Source of the DNA: Hemicentrotus pulcherrimus
Lineage: Eukaryota > Echinodermata > Echinoidea > Camarodonta > Strongylocentrotidae
Direction of reading: 5' to 3'
Length of the DNA stretch: 64,000 bases
NCBI GenBank assembly: GCA_003118195.1
Contig: BEXV01000283.1
Coordinates: forward strand, 54,903-118,902
Part shown: one piece after another, positions 51,105 through 62,479 of the stretch
Layout of the letters: every line of letters begins with the position of its first letter
Position numbering within the stretch: position 1 is the stretch's first letter
Program-made: the position numbers and the translations under genes
Notes under the pieces: model-generated
What the model saw: the letters and a program-made list of their open reading frames with translations, nothing else
The model's database searches: none
Told to the model about the DNA's origin: nothing

Positions 51105-52543
51105 ATAAAAGGCTTTTTCTTGTACGTTCTTTATTAAAATGTAAATTAAGTGCTAATGCAAATTATGTATGGGAGTAATGCATGTATAGACGTTGGTGTT
51201 TATGGCTTTCTATTGAATATTAGAAAAAGAAAACAAAAAATCAACAGAAATTGTTTGATGAATATTTCAGCTTCCTCCTTTGTTTAGTGAAGATTTATCT
51301 TGCTATAAAAAAGTTGAGATTCATGACTTAAATTTGTATTCACGATGATGTTTCCTCTTACAAAAGCAATAAATTAAAAAAAATGCACTTCGACCAAATC
51401 AAGTAATAAAACAGTTCTCTAATAAATGTAGCAAACAAAAAAAATTGGAGCGTTAGAAAAAATTTGAGGTTAAATTTTTAAGTACTATGATTAGCTTTGA
51501 AATTTGAATTAGACCAATAGAGCTATAGATTACATGAAAATTGACAGGTCAACTGCCATCAAAATATCATGTCTAATCAGCAAACCTAAGTGAAGGTATA
51601 TTGGCTTTAATTGTAGTCAGTTCAAGAAGTTACCAGCAATTTCTTGGTCAGTTACAGTGTCTTTTGACAGCTGAAATTGAGTACAAAGTAGCAAAAAGAG
51701 AAGTTGAATCTTTTGAAATTCATGGGATTAAACTTGGATCAGATAAGAAGTGTGACATCTAGACAAGTATGTGACCCTAGCATAGTTTCTGACCTTGCCT
51801 TCAGTGGAGCTGAGCTGAGTGAAATTGAAAACAATGTTGTGTATATTATCAGGGTCATAGGTCAAACTCCCCCAAGCTATGGTCAAGTGAGGGAACATCT
51901 TAGATGTCACTTTCTGGTGTCTGAACTTGGAGTGATGTTTCTATTTACGGAAGGTTAGATTATTTGTCCATCTATCCTTCGTTTTTTTGCTTGGTCAATT
52001 CTGCTTCATATCAACCACAGGTCTTTGAAACAAGTCTTTTATCCGTCTTCTCATTCTTGTTCAAGTGTTTTGGATTGTACTCTTTTATCTTTTAATGAAT
52101 ATGCCTAAGCTTTACCCCATCAAGCATCTGTTAACTTTATTTCAACCCTACATAAAATGTCTCATTCTTCTATGATTATCTTTCAGCTCAATTCTCACAT
52201 TTGGACACTCTCCTTCATCCATCTTTCTCTGTTTCTCTATCCAAGACTAATTCATCTTCCTCTCTCTCGTTCACTTGCGCATCATTGATTCATTTCTTTG
52301 TTTTTTACTGTCTGTATAGAGTGAGAAGAGCATTAAATTAATGCTTTTGTGGCTCTGAGCAGACAATATATCCACCCTTTCTTTCTTATATCTTCCTTTT
52401 TTGTACCTTTCTTTCGTTCAATCTTATTCTTTATTCATCTCTTGCTCCCTTGACCCCCTTGTGCCCTTTCTCTGAACTTCATCAGATTTGTCATCTACTG
52501 GAGATGTGTAAGTTGTATTTATTAGGCTCTAATGATGTCACCG

Positions 52544-52556
52544 AGGTCAATGACCT
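52544..52556. promoter_or_regulatory. IR1 nuclear-receptor half-site palindrome (AGGTCA-A-TGACCT)
   Basis: Two perfect AGGTCA half-sites are arranged as an inverted repeat with one-base spacing. This is the IR1 configuration bound by EcR/USP- and FXR/RXR-type nuclear receptors. It lies inside a longer near-palindrome (52535-52566) broken by one extra base, so a hairpin or a transposon relic are alternatives. Function is inferred from sequence only. Confidence 0.4.
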
Positions 52557-55409
52557 CGGGTGACATGTCTTAGGGTGAGGTATTGTTACTAGATCTGAAA
52601 CTATTTCAATTGCTCTGCTCAAGGAAATAACCAATTATGGGGTCAAATTGGAAACACTCCTCCAAACTGCCTTTGTTATTCTCTTTTGTAAGGTTTATCT
52701 ATTGTAAAGTTCATCTTAAAGGTCTTAACTGAAGAACTTATTTGTGTTGCTACCTGTTAACAAGTCATATTCATATTTCTAGCTAATATTCAGCTTGACA
52801 GTATGAAAAGGAGTAAGATATGGCTCTATTTTATAATATAGGAACAAATATTGAAGTTTAGAATAGAAAAGTGGGAGAAATGTATATAGGTATTTACAAT
52901 TGAACATGTATCAGAAGTAGGGGTTGCACTAGCAGTAGTAGATGTCGAGTTAATAGTGGAAGAAAAATGGACATAGGAGTTAGAGGGAATATGAAAGAAA
53001 GTTTCAGAAAATAGATAGTATATCATATGAAGAGAAGAGAGGGTAACAAGACTTGCGATTTGAAATAAGCAAAGCAGGCAGTAATGAGAAATCTTGTTTA
53101 ATAGAAATAATGGTATACATTCTTAATTTGTTTGATAATCAAGATTATGCTTTTTTTCTTCTCCTTCTCCGGAGCATCCATTAACTTAAAGAACATTGGC
53201 TATTTTCTGCAGTTATGTTCAGTTATAATACATTTCATAAGAACATTATCTGGCTTGAGATTCACATGAACTGTAAATGTATCAGTAAATGTGCCAACTC
53301 ATAAAACAGGAAAGTTGAGATAAGACTTTAGACATTTTAGAGCAAACGTGACATGTTTTTCTCTCAGAGGCAATACGATCAGACAATGGTACATGATATG
53401 ACACTTTTTTCAAATCACATGTTGTTGTGTAAGGTATCTGTTGTGTTTGTTGTGATTCAAGAGTAGAACTTCTAGGGAATTCTTGCCTAATGTTTTGCTA
53501 TCATTATCATTATCATCTTATGTCAATCACAGAAACAGTGATGCTGTTGTTGGCCAACTGAAAATTGTCCTGCCAAGACTTTTTGTCCTGGGGATATATT
53601 CTGTGATTTTGAAACATATTTGAAAAAGCTCATGTTACAGATCTTATCATATTGGGTTTACCTTTTTATTTGACAACATGTCAAATTACACTGGAATGGC
53701 ATGGAGAGACTCATATATAATTGTAATAAATCAACCTTTTTTCGTTAATTTTATTGTGAGATTGGATGACAATTAAGAGTGATATTTTCAACCTATTCTT
53801 CTGACATTTTCCCTCAAAATATCCATTCTTTAATATATCAAGGAAAGAAACTTTACAATTCCACATGATTTTGCTGTCTTAAAATACTTAATGACAAATT
53901 CAACGTCTATAATCAGTTATAAAAATGCATTCCAGTAGATGCCTAGCTTATCTTAGAAGATTAAAATATTGGTGATTAGTTCCATAAAAAAGAATGGCAT
54001 TAAATGCTTTTCTCATGAGACTGATAAAATACCAAGAAATCATGCTGCCGTTTCCAACATGTCACTCCAAATCTCTGCTCCTGTTCCGTAAACCCTGATG
54101 AGAAACTTCGCCGAAAATTCAAGTCCTGTGGGCTCAACTTCTCACTCCACGCTGCAATGGCTTTATCTCTATCTGCAGACGTCCAATTACATGCTTCATA
54201 GATCCTACCAATTTGCTGGTTTGTTTGTGGCCCAATTGCGCCTGGCTTTGCATGGAAGATCATGAAAAGACAATTAAAAGCCAGAATAATTTCTTGTCGA
54301 TTGACTTGGTCTATATCTTGAGTGCTCTGAAGAAAACTTGCGTTCTCTTTGTAGCTCCCACACAGCCATGGTGCATGCACATGATACGTTTTAATGTAAC
54401 AGATACATTATATAAGTGTTAATCCTTTTATAAGTGGTGAAACTTTTTGTATAATACTTAAATTCTTGTATAACATGGTAACATCCTGTATATGTTCCAC
54501 TTTACGGTTCTATGCTATATACATGCAGGTTAAAAAATTTTGATTTATTTATTGCCTGATGTCAAGATTGTATTGAAGCCCCACTGTCCTACTTGTAGCT
54601 ACTTGCTCCCTCTATATAGGAAACTTCCCCAATCGGTGCCTGTTGGACCCCCAAGATCCTCTTTTACTTATGTTAGCTGAGAGCCGAGTTGATGAGATAG
54701 CCACCTGTCAGTGACCTGGCTGGATGGTCTAATCCCTTCTGGATCAGTAGAATTGACGGTCTTTAATTTCCACTTTACATATAATTTTGTAGTTATGTCA
54801 TAAAGGGCAAATTATATTAATTATGTTTTGATTAGTTGGAGTGACAGTTGAGGACATTAAGTCGAGTTTTGTCCTACTTTATAGGGCATAGTTTGGGATT
54901 TTGAAATATTTATTCCAATCTTTATGCATCTTCCTATAATTTATCAAGGGCAATATTTAGATCACATTTGAAGTGATGATTGTAATCAATAGAACATTTG
55001 AAACGAGTTTCACTTAAAAAAAAATAATTGACAACTTCTCTCGTACATCACAAACCCTTGCAATTTCTAAAATGTGTAGTAAAATAACATGGGAAATAAG
55101 CATTGCATTGGAGATACTAAATGGGAAAAAAATGGGGGGAGGGGGGAGATGGTGAACAAAATTGTGTTGAGGTAAGGATGTATTTATAATAAGGAGGTCA
55201 TTGTCACCAATAGTTCCTAATGGCTGGGAAACCATTTCCTGACCACCCCTGTTCTTAAAACTACCAAATTAACCAACAACCACCAAGCAATATATCATCT
55301 TCAAGGAGGCCCTAGACCAAAGTCTGAAAAGTTTTAGGGATATATTATCCCCTTGTGGATCATTAAGAGGTGGGACCAAGGTCAGGTCCAATACCAATTC
55401 TCATTTATT

Positions 55410-55755
55410 AGGCCTGTCCTCATCAGCTCATGTTTGCCAAATAACCAGCTATTTTCAAACTCGGGAGATATTATCCCGAAGCTCGAAATTGCCTCTTCAC
55501 AAAACCCGATACGCTCATCACAAACTAGTTTGGATGAGCACAAACTATTTCGGATGAGCGCAAATTAGCCCGCTATTTCCCAAATAGTGGGATATTTTGG
55601 AAACAAGACCAAGATTTCTCAGAATACTTTCTCAACCAATCTCCCGCTAATTGCAACTGCGGGCTGATGAGGACGTAAATTAACTGGCTAAATTGCGATC
55701 GGGTTAGTTAAAATAGTGGGTTATTTGGCAAACTCAAGCTGATGAAGGCAGGCCT
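55410..55755 (+). mobile_element. MITE-like inverted-repeat element, copy 4 (about 346 bp)
   Basis: It begins AGGCCTGTCCTCATCAGC and ends GCTGATGAAGGCAGGCCT, with near-symmetric inverted repeats and flanking ATT at 55407-55409 and 55756-55758. The interior includes a locally repeated 'ggatgagc-caaa' phrase. It lies in the 14-kb intron. Confidence 0.78.
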
Positions 55756-57027
55756 ATTTTGGTGCTTGCAAGGATCAATAAACTTTGATGAAAGAGAAAG
55801 TGGTCCTTTGAATGATATGTGGAGTACTGCGAAAATGTCAAAACTGCTATTTTTTTTATAACTTAAATCTACACTCCCTTTTTTACATGTAATTGTTTAA
55901 TCACAGTCTCAAAACATCCTGATACTGCTATGTTATCTAATTTTAACCTGTCTATATTTTATAATTATTGTTAAAATACCATGTTATCACATAAAGCAAA
56001 GGATTGTTTTATTTTCAGTCAGTGGCCATTTTAAGTTAGATATATCTTTGCTTCTTTTTATGAAAATTTAGTCACACTATAGAGGGAAACTAAGCCCTTT
56101 GAATACTGAAATATCTCATTCCCATATGATTAATACAGGGACCACCCGGTTCCAGTAGGCAAATGGTTAATACAGTATGTCTAAAATGCTTTTACCGGTA
56201 CATGAAATCTTGCTTTTGTTGAATTGTTTTGGATTGGATAAGATTCTAACATTTAGTCTTGAGAAATATTTCTTTGTAATTTATTGCTGGTTTGATGGCA
56301 AGAAAAATTGTCACATGAAGTCAAGTTCCCTCAATCACATTTGCCTCAAAACGTAAAGGACCCCTCTTTCTTTCTTTCTCTGTTCACATGAGAAGTATCA
56401 TATTTATTGAATTTCATGCCCTTAAACCAACTCTTAATCCCAATTGAAAATTGATATTAATCAAATCAAGTTGATATCTCCTAATCCAATATGAATTAGG
56501 ACCCCTTTGTAAAGCCTAAGATGTTGTTCTTGCCCATTGTCTGCGCATTTAAGCTATCTGCTTTCTCAATCTTATTACGGCGGTCTGCTCAAACGGTTCT
56601 CTCGTCGGCTTAGCCTGGATCCCAGCAAATTTCTCCAAATGTCGCTTAGGGATGCTAATGAAACATGTCTTTCAAGTCTTAGAAAACATTTCTTTTGATG
56701 TTCTTTTGTTCCAATTGCATTTGTGGGGTGCAGAAGTAGGGGTGTGCATACATGCTCAGGATCATAATGGATCTTTGCAGATTGGATTTATATCAAGCAA
56801 GGAATTACAGTTTCAAATTCAAGTGGGGATACGCTGTTAGGATAATCTGGATGAATATAGCGCTTTATACAAAATACTGTTTCTAAGCATTTAAAAGCTA
56901 TTATTACCCCTGTCATCAGATTCAGTCATGAACAATTTGCACCATTTCCACTCCCTGGGGAGTATTCCTACCATAAGGTCACCGAGAGGGCATTTGGCAA
57001 TTACTATTAATACAAAGGCTTTTGTCA

Positions 57028-57172
57028 TCCTGCCAGGTCCCCATTTCTCTCCTGGGTATGGAGTGGCAAATGAAGATTAATGCCTAGCCTGGGCATGAGA
57101 GCCGTGTCTTGGATTAAACCCACAACTTTTGCGTTTCAAGTCAATTGCTTATTCCACTCGATTAAGACACGT
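57028..57172 (-). mobile_element. tRNA-derived SINE remnant, second copy
   Basis: It has the same orientation and layout as the 61.2-kb copy. The tRNA-like head on the - strand is decayed (B box GGTTTAATCCA), followed by a body with GGCATTAATCTTCATTTGCC and CCATACCCAGGAGAG. It is recognisable mainly by alignment with the other copy. Confidence 0.62.
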
Positions 57173-59701
57173 GTAAATTGTGAAGAGGGTGTTTTGAAAT
57201 ATGTAATTTTTGCCTATATTTCATCTGAATTCAATTTTTAAATTGCATTAAAGAGGGAATGCAATCCTACAGACGAATACACATCCTTTATGTCAGATGG
57301 AGAGAGAAAAAGCATGCATTATAGTTGAAATTAGAGAGCGAGAGATAGTTGTAACGGAATAGCATGAGCACTTACTACATGAACACATCATGGAACCATG
57401 CACATACATAGTAGCCGTAGCATAATAATGTCAAGGGCTATTACTCGTCAGGAAACAAATTAATTCTTTTAGATTGATCTACCGTTGTCCTGCAACTGAC
57501 ATTGATTTCAAGGTTGAAACTCAAGGCTGATTCACTGATGCCCAGTAGGGGGAAAAATGCAGCAAAAATTCACTTTGTTCTTACGACAATGGATAATACC
57601 ACGTCGCGCCTAATGAAGATTGATACTCGTAATCAGATAAAATTCCAAATGACAGTTCCGTTGTGGACAAAAGGGGATGGAGGATCATAAATGGCATCGT
57701 TATGGGGGGAAATGAGAGAAATTTGACAATAGCGAAGCAATTTGACTAGGTATCATGTCTCTAGCCGTGCAGTCTGACTATGTCTATGGGATCGTGTCTA
57801 TCTTCATGAATGGGCCATTTATTCGTAGAGTTATCAAAGTCATATCTGTCTCAATTTGGTGGCAGATTTTGACATCGTGCAGCCTCCATATTGCAAATGA
57901 AGATGACCTAATTTCATATATTTTTTTTGCCTAGGCTAAATTCTGATTGAGCTTATAAGCTATGCCAAGGTTTTACTCACGGTCATTGACATGAAGTTTA
58001 TTTCTAGTAATTTGTATTGTGTTCATAGATGTATTGCAGTGTTTTTATTGGCATTTTCATTTTGCCATGTGATTATTTGTTGCATTTCACTGGTAAATCT
58101 ATTAGAAACTGAAATAAAATATATATGCCTGTGACAAATCATAATGGGGAAAGCAGTGATTGTTTTTACTATCATCCTATATCCACATTATACCAAAGAA
58201 TGTCTAATGTACATGTTGTCTTAACATGATCCCTATGACACACACACACAAATAATCACAGAATATCAACAGAATTTGAAATAAATTCAGGGAAACTTTT
58301 ACATGTCCTCTTTGAGAAAATGATTTATAACAACCGTGATGACTAAATATCATTTCACATACTTGTACACATTTTCTTGATTTTTTATTTTTATAGTTGA
58401 AGCTTCAAGTAACCAAAGATTGTGGATACTGCACAACACATGATTTATCACATGCAATTTCATGTTAAAAATCCCCTGGCATCTCAGGGAGAATTAAACT
58501 TTTGTTTAAAAAATCTGGCTTCCTTTCTTTGGTGGAAAGGGGGCAAAATCGTGCCAATGTTTTTCCACAAAACCCAAATGTTTTCATATTTCAGCGGAAA
58601 AATATTGACATTCAGCTTTTGACGACAGCCCCTCAAGCCATTCCCAAAGTAATTCCACAGCACATTTCTGCCTGGTTGTTAGTCCGTTGGAGCCGGCTAT
58701 TTTCTCTCTTATATTTTAGAAACATTTGAGGGAAAACCAACCACAGTTTTGGTATGCTCTCCTGTTAAAGGGAACAAAAAATGGTATGATTTCAGCAACA
58801 GAGAGCACCCTGAGCTGTTTTCAATTATTCATTTTTTTGGAGTCTAATCCATCTCCTGAGGAAAAAAATACCAATGTTAGCAACTGTTAGATATTTTCAT
58901 AAGCATGTCTTGTAACAGTGCATATAGGAAGACATGCTCAATAGTGTGTATGTGTGTGTGTGAGTGTGGGGCGGGAGGGGGGGGGGGTTGGGGTAGTGTA
59001 AAGGTTTACAATTTTGAACTCGAAACTTGAACCTGAGATGAATACCTGGAAAAGTTGTCACGCAAAAGTGGTTTCCGACTTTCAACCCTGACCTGATATC
59101 CCGTGGAGTTGTTGATTACCCCTGCAGAGTTCACAACAACTTATGAGATATTAATATGAAGTATACAGAAGAAGAATAAATGATTCATGATACTATTTTT
59201 CCCCCTTGTGTTGCATTTGTAATGCATTTGCAAGTTACCGGTATATGCTTCTATGCCAAGTTTTCTTTATGAAGTATATAATTTCTCTGAATATTATCTT
59301 TTCATTCATTAAAAAAGTACCTGCAGAATTGATATCAATAATGTGCATGCCCCACAGAGCTGCATAGAGTAAGACATTTTAACATTTCTCAATTAGTTAA
59401 TAATAGTATTAGTGATGTATGTTTTTCTATTTATTGTGGAGGGCCAGGAGTGTCAAGTAAGACTGACATGTTCGACACAAAAGATCCCACTATCTTTATA
59501 TTTTTTTCTTCTTTTCTCCATGAATTGATGTCATTCTTGGCCCCATCTGTTATTTATTTTCCTCTCTATCTCTTTTCAATTCTGTTAATGTACTACTGGT
59601 ATCCCTTCCTTCTCTACATGCTTCTTCATGCTTCTTCATTCTTCCCTCTCCCCTCTCCCAATTTCTTCCCCCTTTTCTCTCCATATTTCTTCCTCACTTA
59701 C

Positions 59702-59704
<3 letters not shown>

Positions 59705-59743
<39 letters not shown>
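59705..59743. repeat. (CT)n microsatellite
   Basis: About 19 CT units at the end of a pyrimidine-rich stretch beginning near 59500. Confidence 0.95.
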
Positions 59744-59745
<2 letters not shown>

Positions 59746-60434
59746 CAACATTGCTACTCTTGTGCTCAACTTTCATACCTTCACATCCCTTGGAAGTTTA
59801 CACTGCCCTCGTAATGCTGAAGCACACCTGTCAATCCCAACACCAGTGTGTACACAGAAGCAGTCTCTACAGATCGTAGCCTTTGTATAGCGAGAGTTGA
59901 GACAAGTTCAGTAGGGAATTCATATAGGAAAAGGGGGCTATATAGTCCACCCCAGCTCTCCATCCATCAAATCTTAAGAATAAAGCAAATTGTTTGATGG
60001 TTTATGACAAGTTTTTTGTTAGCTTATTAAACAGAAGAGGAAGGCAACCTCAATCATATATTCCTAACCCTTCACCTGTTCAACAATCTTGGTGTATCTT
60101 GGCAGAGAAAAGTTTTATGAATGTATGTAGAGGTGTTTTGGTAGCCTTTGAGAGGAGTTTAAGGAACAATGTGGTCCAGTGCATTTACTTGTTGCAAGCC
60201 AGGTTCTTTTTAGCAGGGAGAGTCACGCAATGGCTGTAGATCGAGGGTTCAATGGCCACCTGTGCATGGGCCTCGCTTTCGATTTGATTGAAAACTATTT
60301 GGAATTTCCTTAACACAATTTAGAAGAAACTGTTTAAAATTGAAAGAAATTCAGATTTGAACACTTACAAGTATACTTCTGTTTGTGCTTTGAAGGAAGG
60401 GTAAAAAGACATATTGTTTCATTCTTCATTATGT

Positions 60435-60580
60435 CATTAGTATTGAATTGAATTGAATTGAAATGGTATTTATTATACAATCCACATGGCAGTTCAAGAG
60501 TAGAATTGCACGGAGTTTACAAAGTAAGATCACATAAAATACAAAATGTCTTACAAATCTGTAGGCTAGGCTATATCATA
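60435..60580 (-). mobile_element. Possible 3' end of a non-LTR retroelement
   Basis: On the - strand the segment ends in AATAAATACCATTTC followed by an ATTCA pentamer tail repeated about four times. That is the style of CR1/L2-like 3' ends with simple-repeat tails. No reverse transcriptase sequence is attached, and family assignment is inference. Confidence 0.4.
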
Positions 60581-60604
60581 GTCAAACAATAATATGAAGA
60601 AGAG

Positions 60605-60635
<31 letters not shown>

Positions 60636-60668
60636 CACAGAGAGCAAGAGAGAGAGAGAGAGAGACGA
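60605..60668. repeat. (GA)n interrupted microsatellite
   Basis: Two GA runs separated by CACAGAGAGCAAG. Confidence 0.93.
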
Positions 60669-61032
60669 CGCAGAACAGAGAGAAGGAGAAACATTAGGGA
60701 GATGTTAGTTTGTATCATGGTCTGCTTTTTGTTATCCTATACAAACTGACTCTGATGAACATTGATTTCAAACAGAGTCGTGTTTTGGGAGTGGTGATGT
60801 TACAGATCGGTACGCAGGCATGAATAATCATATCTGACTGACATGCAACTGTAAAAAATCAAATTACACTAACAGTATTAGTGGTACGTGCTTAGAGACA
60901 ATGTTTTCTAAGATGCTTCTTTCCAAATGGTACCATCTTTTGCAGGATTCTACTTTTGGATTCATACATAATTTCCATACTTGAAGTTGAGTCTTCTGCA
61001 ATTACATTTGTTTACATTTTTTTATCTTTCAG

Positions 61033-61104
61033 ACGATTGGAGCAGAACTATATCACAGAGATTCCACCCAGGGCTTTCTCACCGTACAAGAAACTAAAGA
61101 GGAT
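61033..61104 (+). CDS. slit: Slit LRR domain 2, first LRR exon
   Basis: This 72-bp phase 2-2 exon lies 14.2 kb downstream of the LRRNT exon. The acceptor is tttatctttcag and the donor is GTAAGT. It reads RLEQNYITEIPPRAFSPY, then KKLKR, with the final isoleucine split by the intron. The RLEQN start and the AFSPYKKL stretch are essentially those of vertebrate SLIT domain 2, which is the strongest single identifier of the gene as Slit in this window. Domain 2 LRRs form the concave Robo-binding face, so purifying selection here is expected. The long intron before it includes a 720-N gap whose true size is unknown. Confidence 0.96.
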
Positions 61105-61738
61105 GTAAGTATGAAGAACACAAAGCTAAGATAAATAAAAATGACCAATTATGCCTTCAAAAGAGTGCTTTACCATTAATGATCAAAGCGTTTACTGTAT
61201 TACCAATTAACACCTGGGTGGAGAGGAGCAATGAAGATAAAATGCCTTGCTTCAAGGATACACCTGCCCTGTGCGGGGGCTCGAACCTATGACCTTTGCA
61301 TTCTCAGTCAAGTGATTAAACCACTTAACTACATAATAAAAGCTCAACATTTTATACTATTGATTCTGAGTGCAAAAGCTAATGTACATGATGTATAATA
61401 GTGCAGCATAACTTGGTTTGGGTACACATATCTATGAACTAATTATTCTAATATAGACAATATCATTTTCGATTTGTTTACAATAGAAAAAAGATGGTGA
61501 TTTATGGCTTATTTCAATATTTTTATCCGACTTTAAATGCAGTAGAAATGACGATAACCTAAACCTCAAAACAGCAGGGAGACTCCTCTAAAATTTATGC
61601 CTATACCTAATGAAACATTTTTATCATAATACTTAAAAAAAGTCATAATGTTACATGCCTATGCACCTTAATAATGGTATAAAACAAAATATTTGATAAT
61701 GTATATATCCTCTTTTTCTCTCCAATTCCATTTTTCAG
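61105..61738 (+). other. slit: Slit intron (634 bp) carrying a SINE remnant
   Basis: This is the shortest complete intron in the window. It starts GTAAGT and ends tttttcag. A tRNA-derived SINE remnant on the - strand occupies roughly a fifth of it. Confidence 0.9.
61197..61332 (-). mobile_element. tRNA-derived SINE remnant
   Basis: On the - strand it reads an A-box-like TAGTTAAGTGG, then GGTTCGAGCCC, a canonical pol III B box (61277-61287 on +). A body follows with GCAAGGCATTTTATCTTCAT and a CTCTCCACCCAGGTG tail. This body layout is widespread among tRNA-derived SINEs of aquatic animals. It lies about 90 bp inside a Slit intron, opposite to transcription. It is too diverged and too short in the acceptor stem to be a tRNA gene. 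Confidence 0.72.
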
Positions 61739-61810
61739 AGATTTGAGTAACAATTTAATAGAAACCATTGCAGAAGATGCCTTCAGTGGTCTAAGGACAC
61801 TCAACTCACT
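61739..61810 (+). CDS. slit: Slit LRR domain 2, second LRR exon (last in window)
   Basis: This 72-bp phase 2-2 exon has a tttttcag acceptor and a GTAAGT donor. Its first base completes the isoleucine begun in the previous exon. It then reads DLSNNLIETIAEDAFSGL, then RTLNSL. This continues directly from the previous repeat and matches the DLSNNQI...DAFQGLRSLNSL repeat of vertebrate SLITs. The next expected repeat (LVLYGNKI-like) is not found in the remaining 2.2 kb, so the next intron runs past the end of the window. No frame or splice defect is visible. Confidence 0.95.
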
Positions 61811-62479
61811 GTAAGTATTTCAAATTGTTTCAATCTGTAATTTCAGTGGCATGGATATGGAACTCTAGTATAGAAAGAAAAGATTGTGTACAGCTACATG
61901 TACGTAGCATGTAAGATATCAGCATTGTTGTTGTTGTTATAGTTTTTATCGGCGTGTATCATTCATTTATGAATATTTACGCCCTTGGCTGATTCAGGAG
62001 TCTCCTTACAAGTCGCTTTCCTATTTATTTAGAATTATTCAAAATTGCAATTTCTCTTTGCAGATGTAATATTTGAAGCTGATACATTTATCATAGTATA
62101 CTGGCATGGAACCTAGAATAATCTGAGCAATTTTGGTTTGGATTATTGGTCCCCTTTAATGCTTGAAGGCTGGAAAGACTGGCTGTTATTTGATTGATGA
62201 AGACAAGAATAATTGGTCCATTGCTATGGAGAGGCAAAAGAACAGGGTGTGAAGAGGAATGCAGAGAGTAATTGGACAATGTCTGTGGACCTGACATTAA
62301 ATGGCTTAGGTATAAAAAGGGGGATATATAGGCTAGGGATCGAACGGGATGGCATCCCCCTCCCCGACCCTCTTTGATCTGTGCAACGAGAATAAGATGG
62401 AGAACGAAAAATTGGAGAAGGAAAAAGCAACATGAAAACGGAATCCTGTGACCCCACCCCCTCCCCCACCCCCCCTTTC

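Larger units (their letters stand above)
46852..61032 (+). other. slit: Slit intron (about 14.2 kb, contains a 720-N gap)
   Basis: Starts GTAAGT and ends ctttcag. It contains the GTTC/CATC arrays, the large gap, the IR1 palindrome at 52544-52556, an unassigned open frame at 54000-54380 (-), an inverted-repeat element, a SINE remnant, and CT and GA tracts. Its true length depends on the gap. Confidence 0.85.

Noticed and set aside
50236..51108. 290-codon frame
   Set aside because: Mostly translated Ns across an assembly gap.
60222..60275. tRNA-like stretch with GGGTTCAATGGCC
   Set aside because: The B box is imperfect, the A box is unclear and there is no cloverleaf. Too weak to call a tRNA or SINE.
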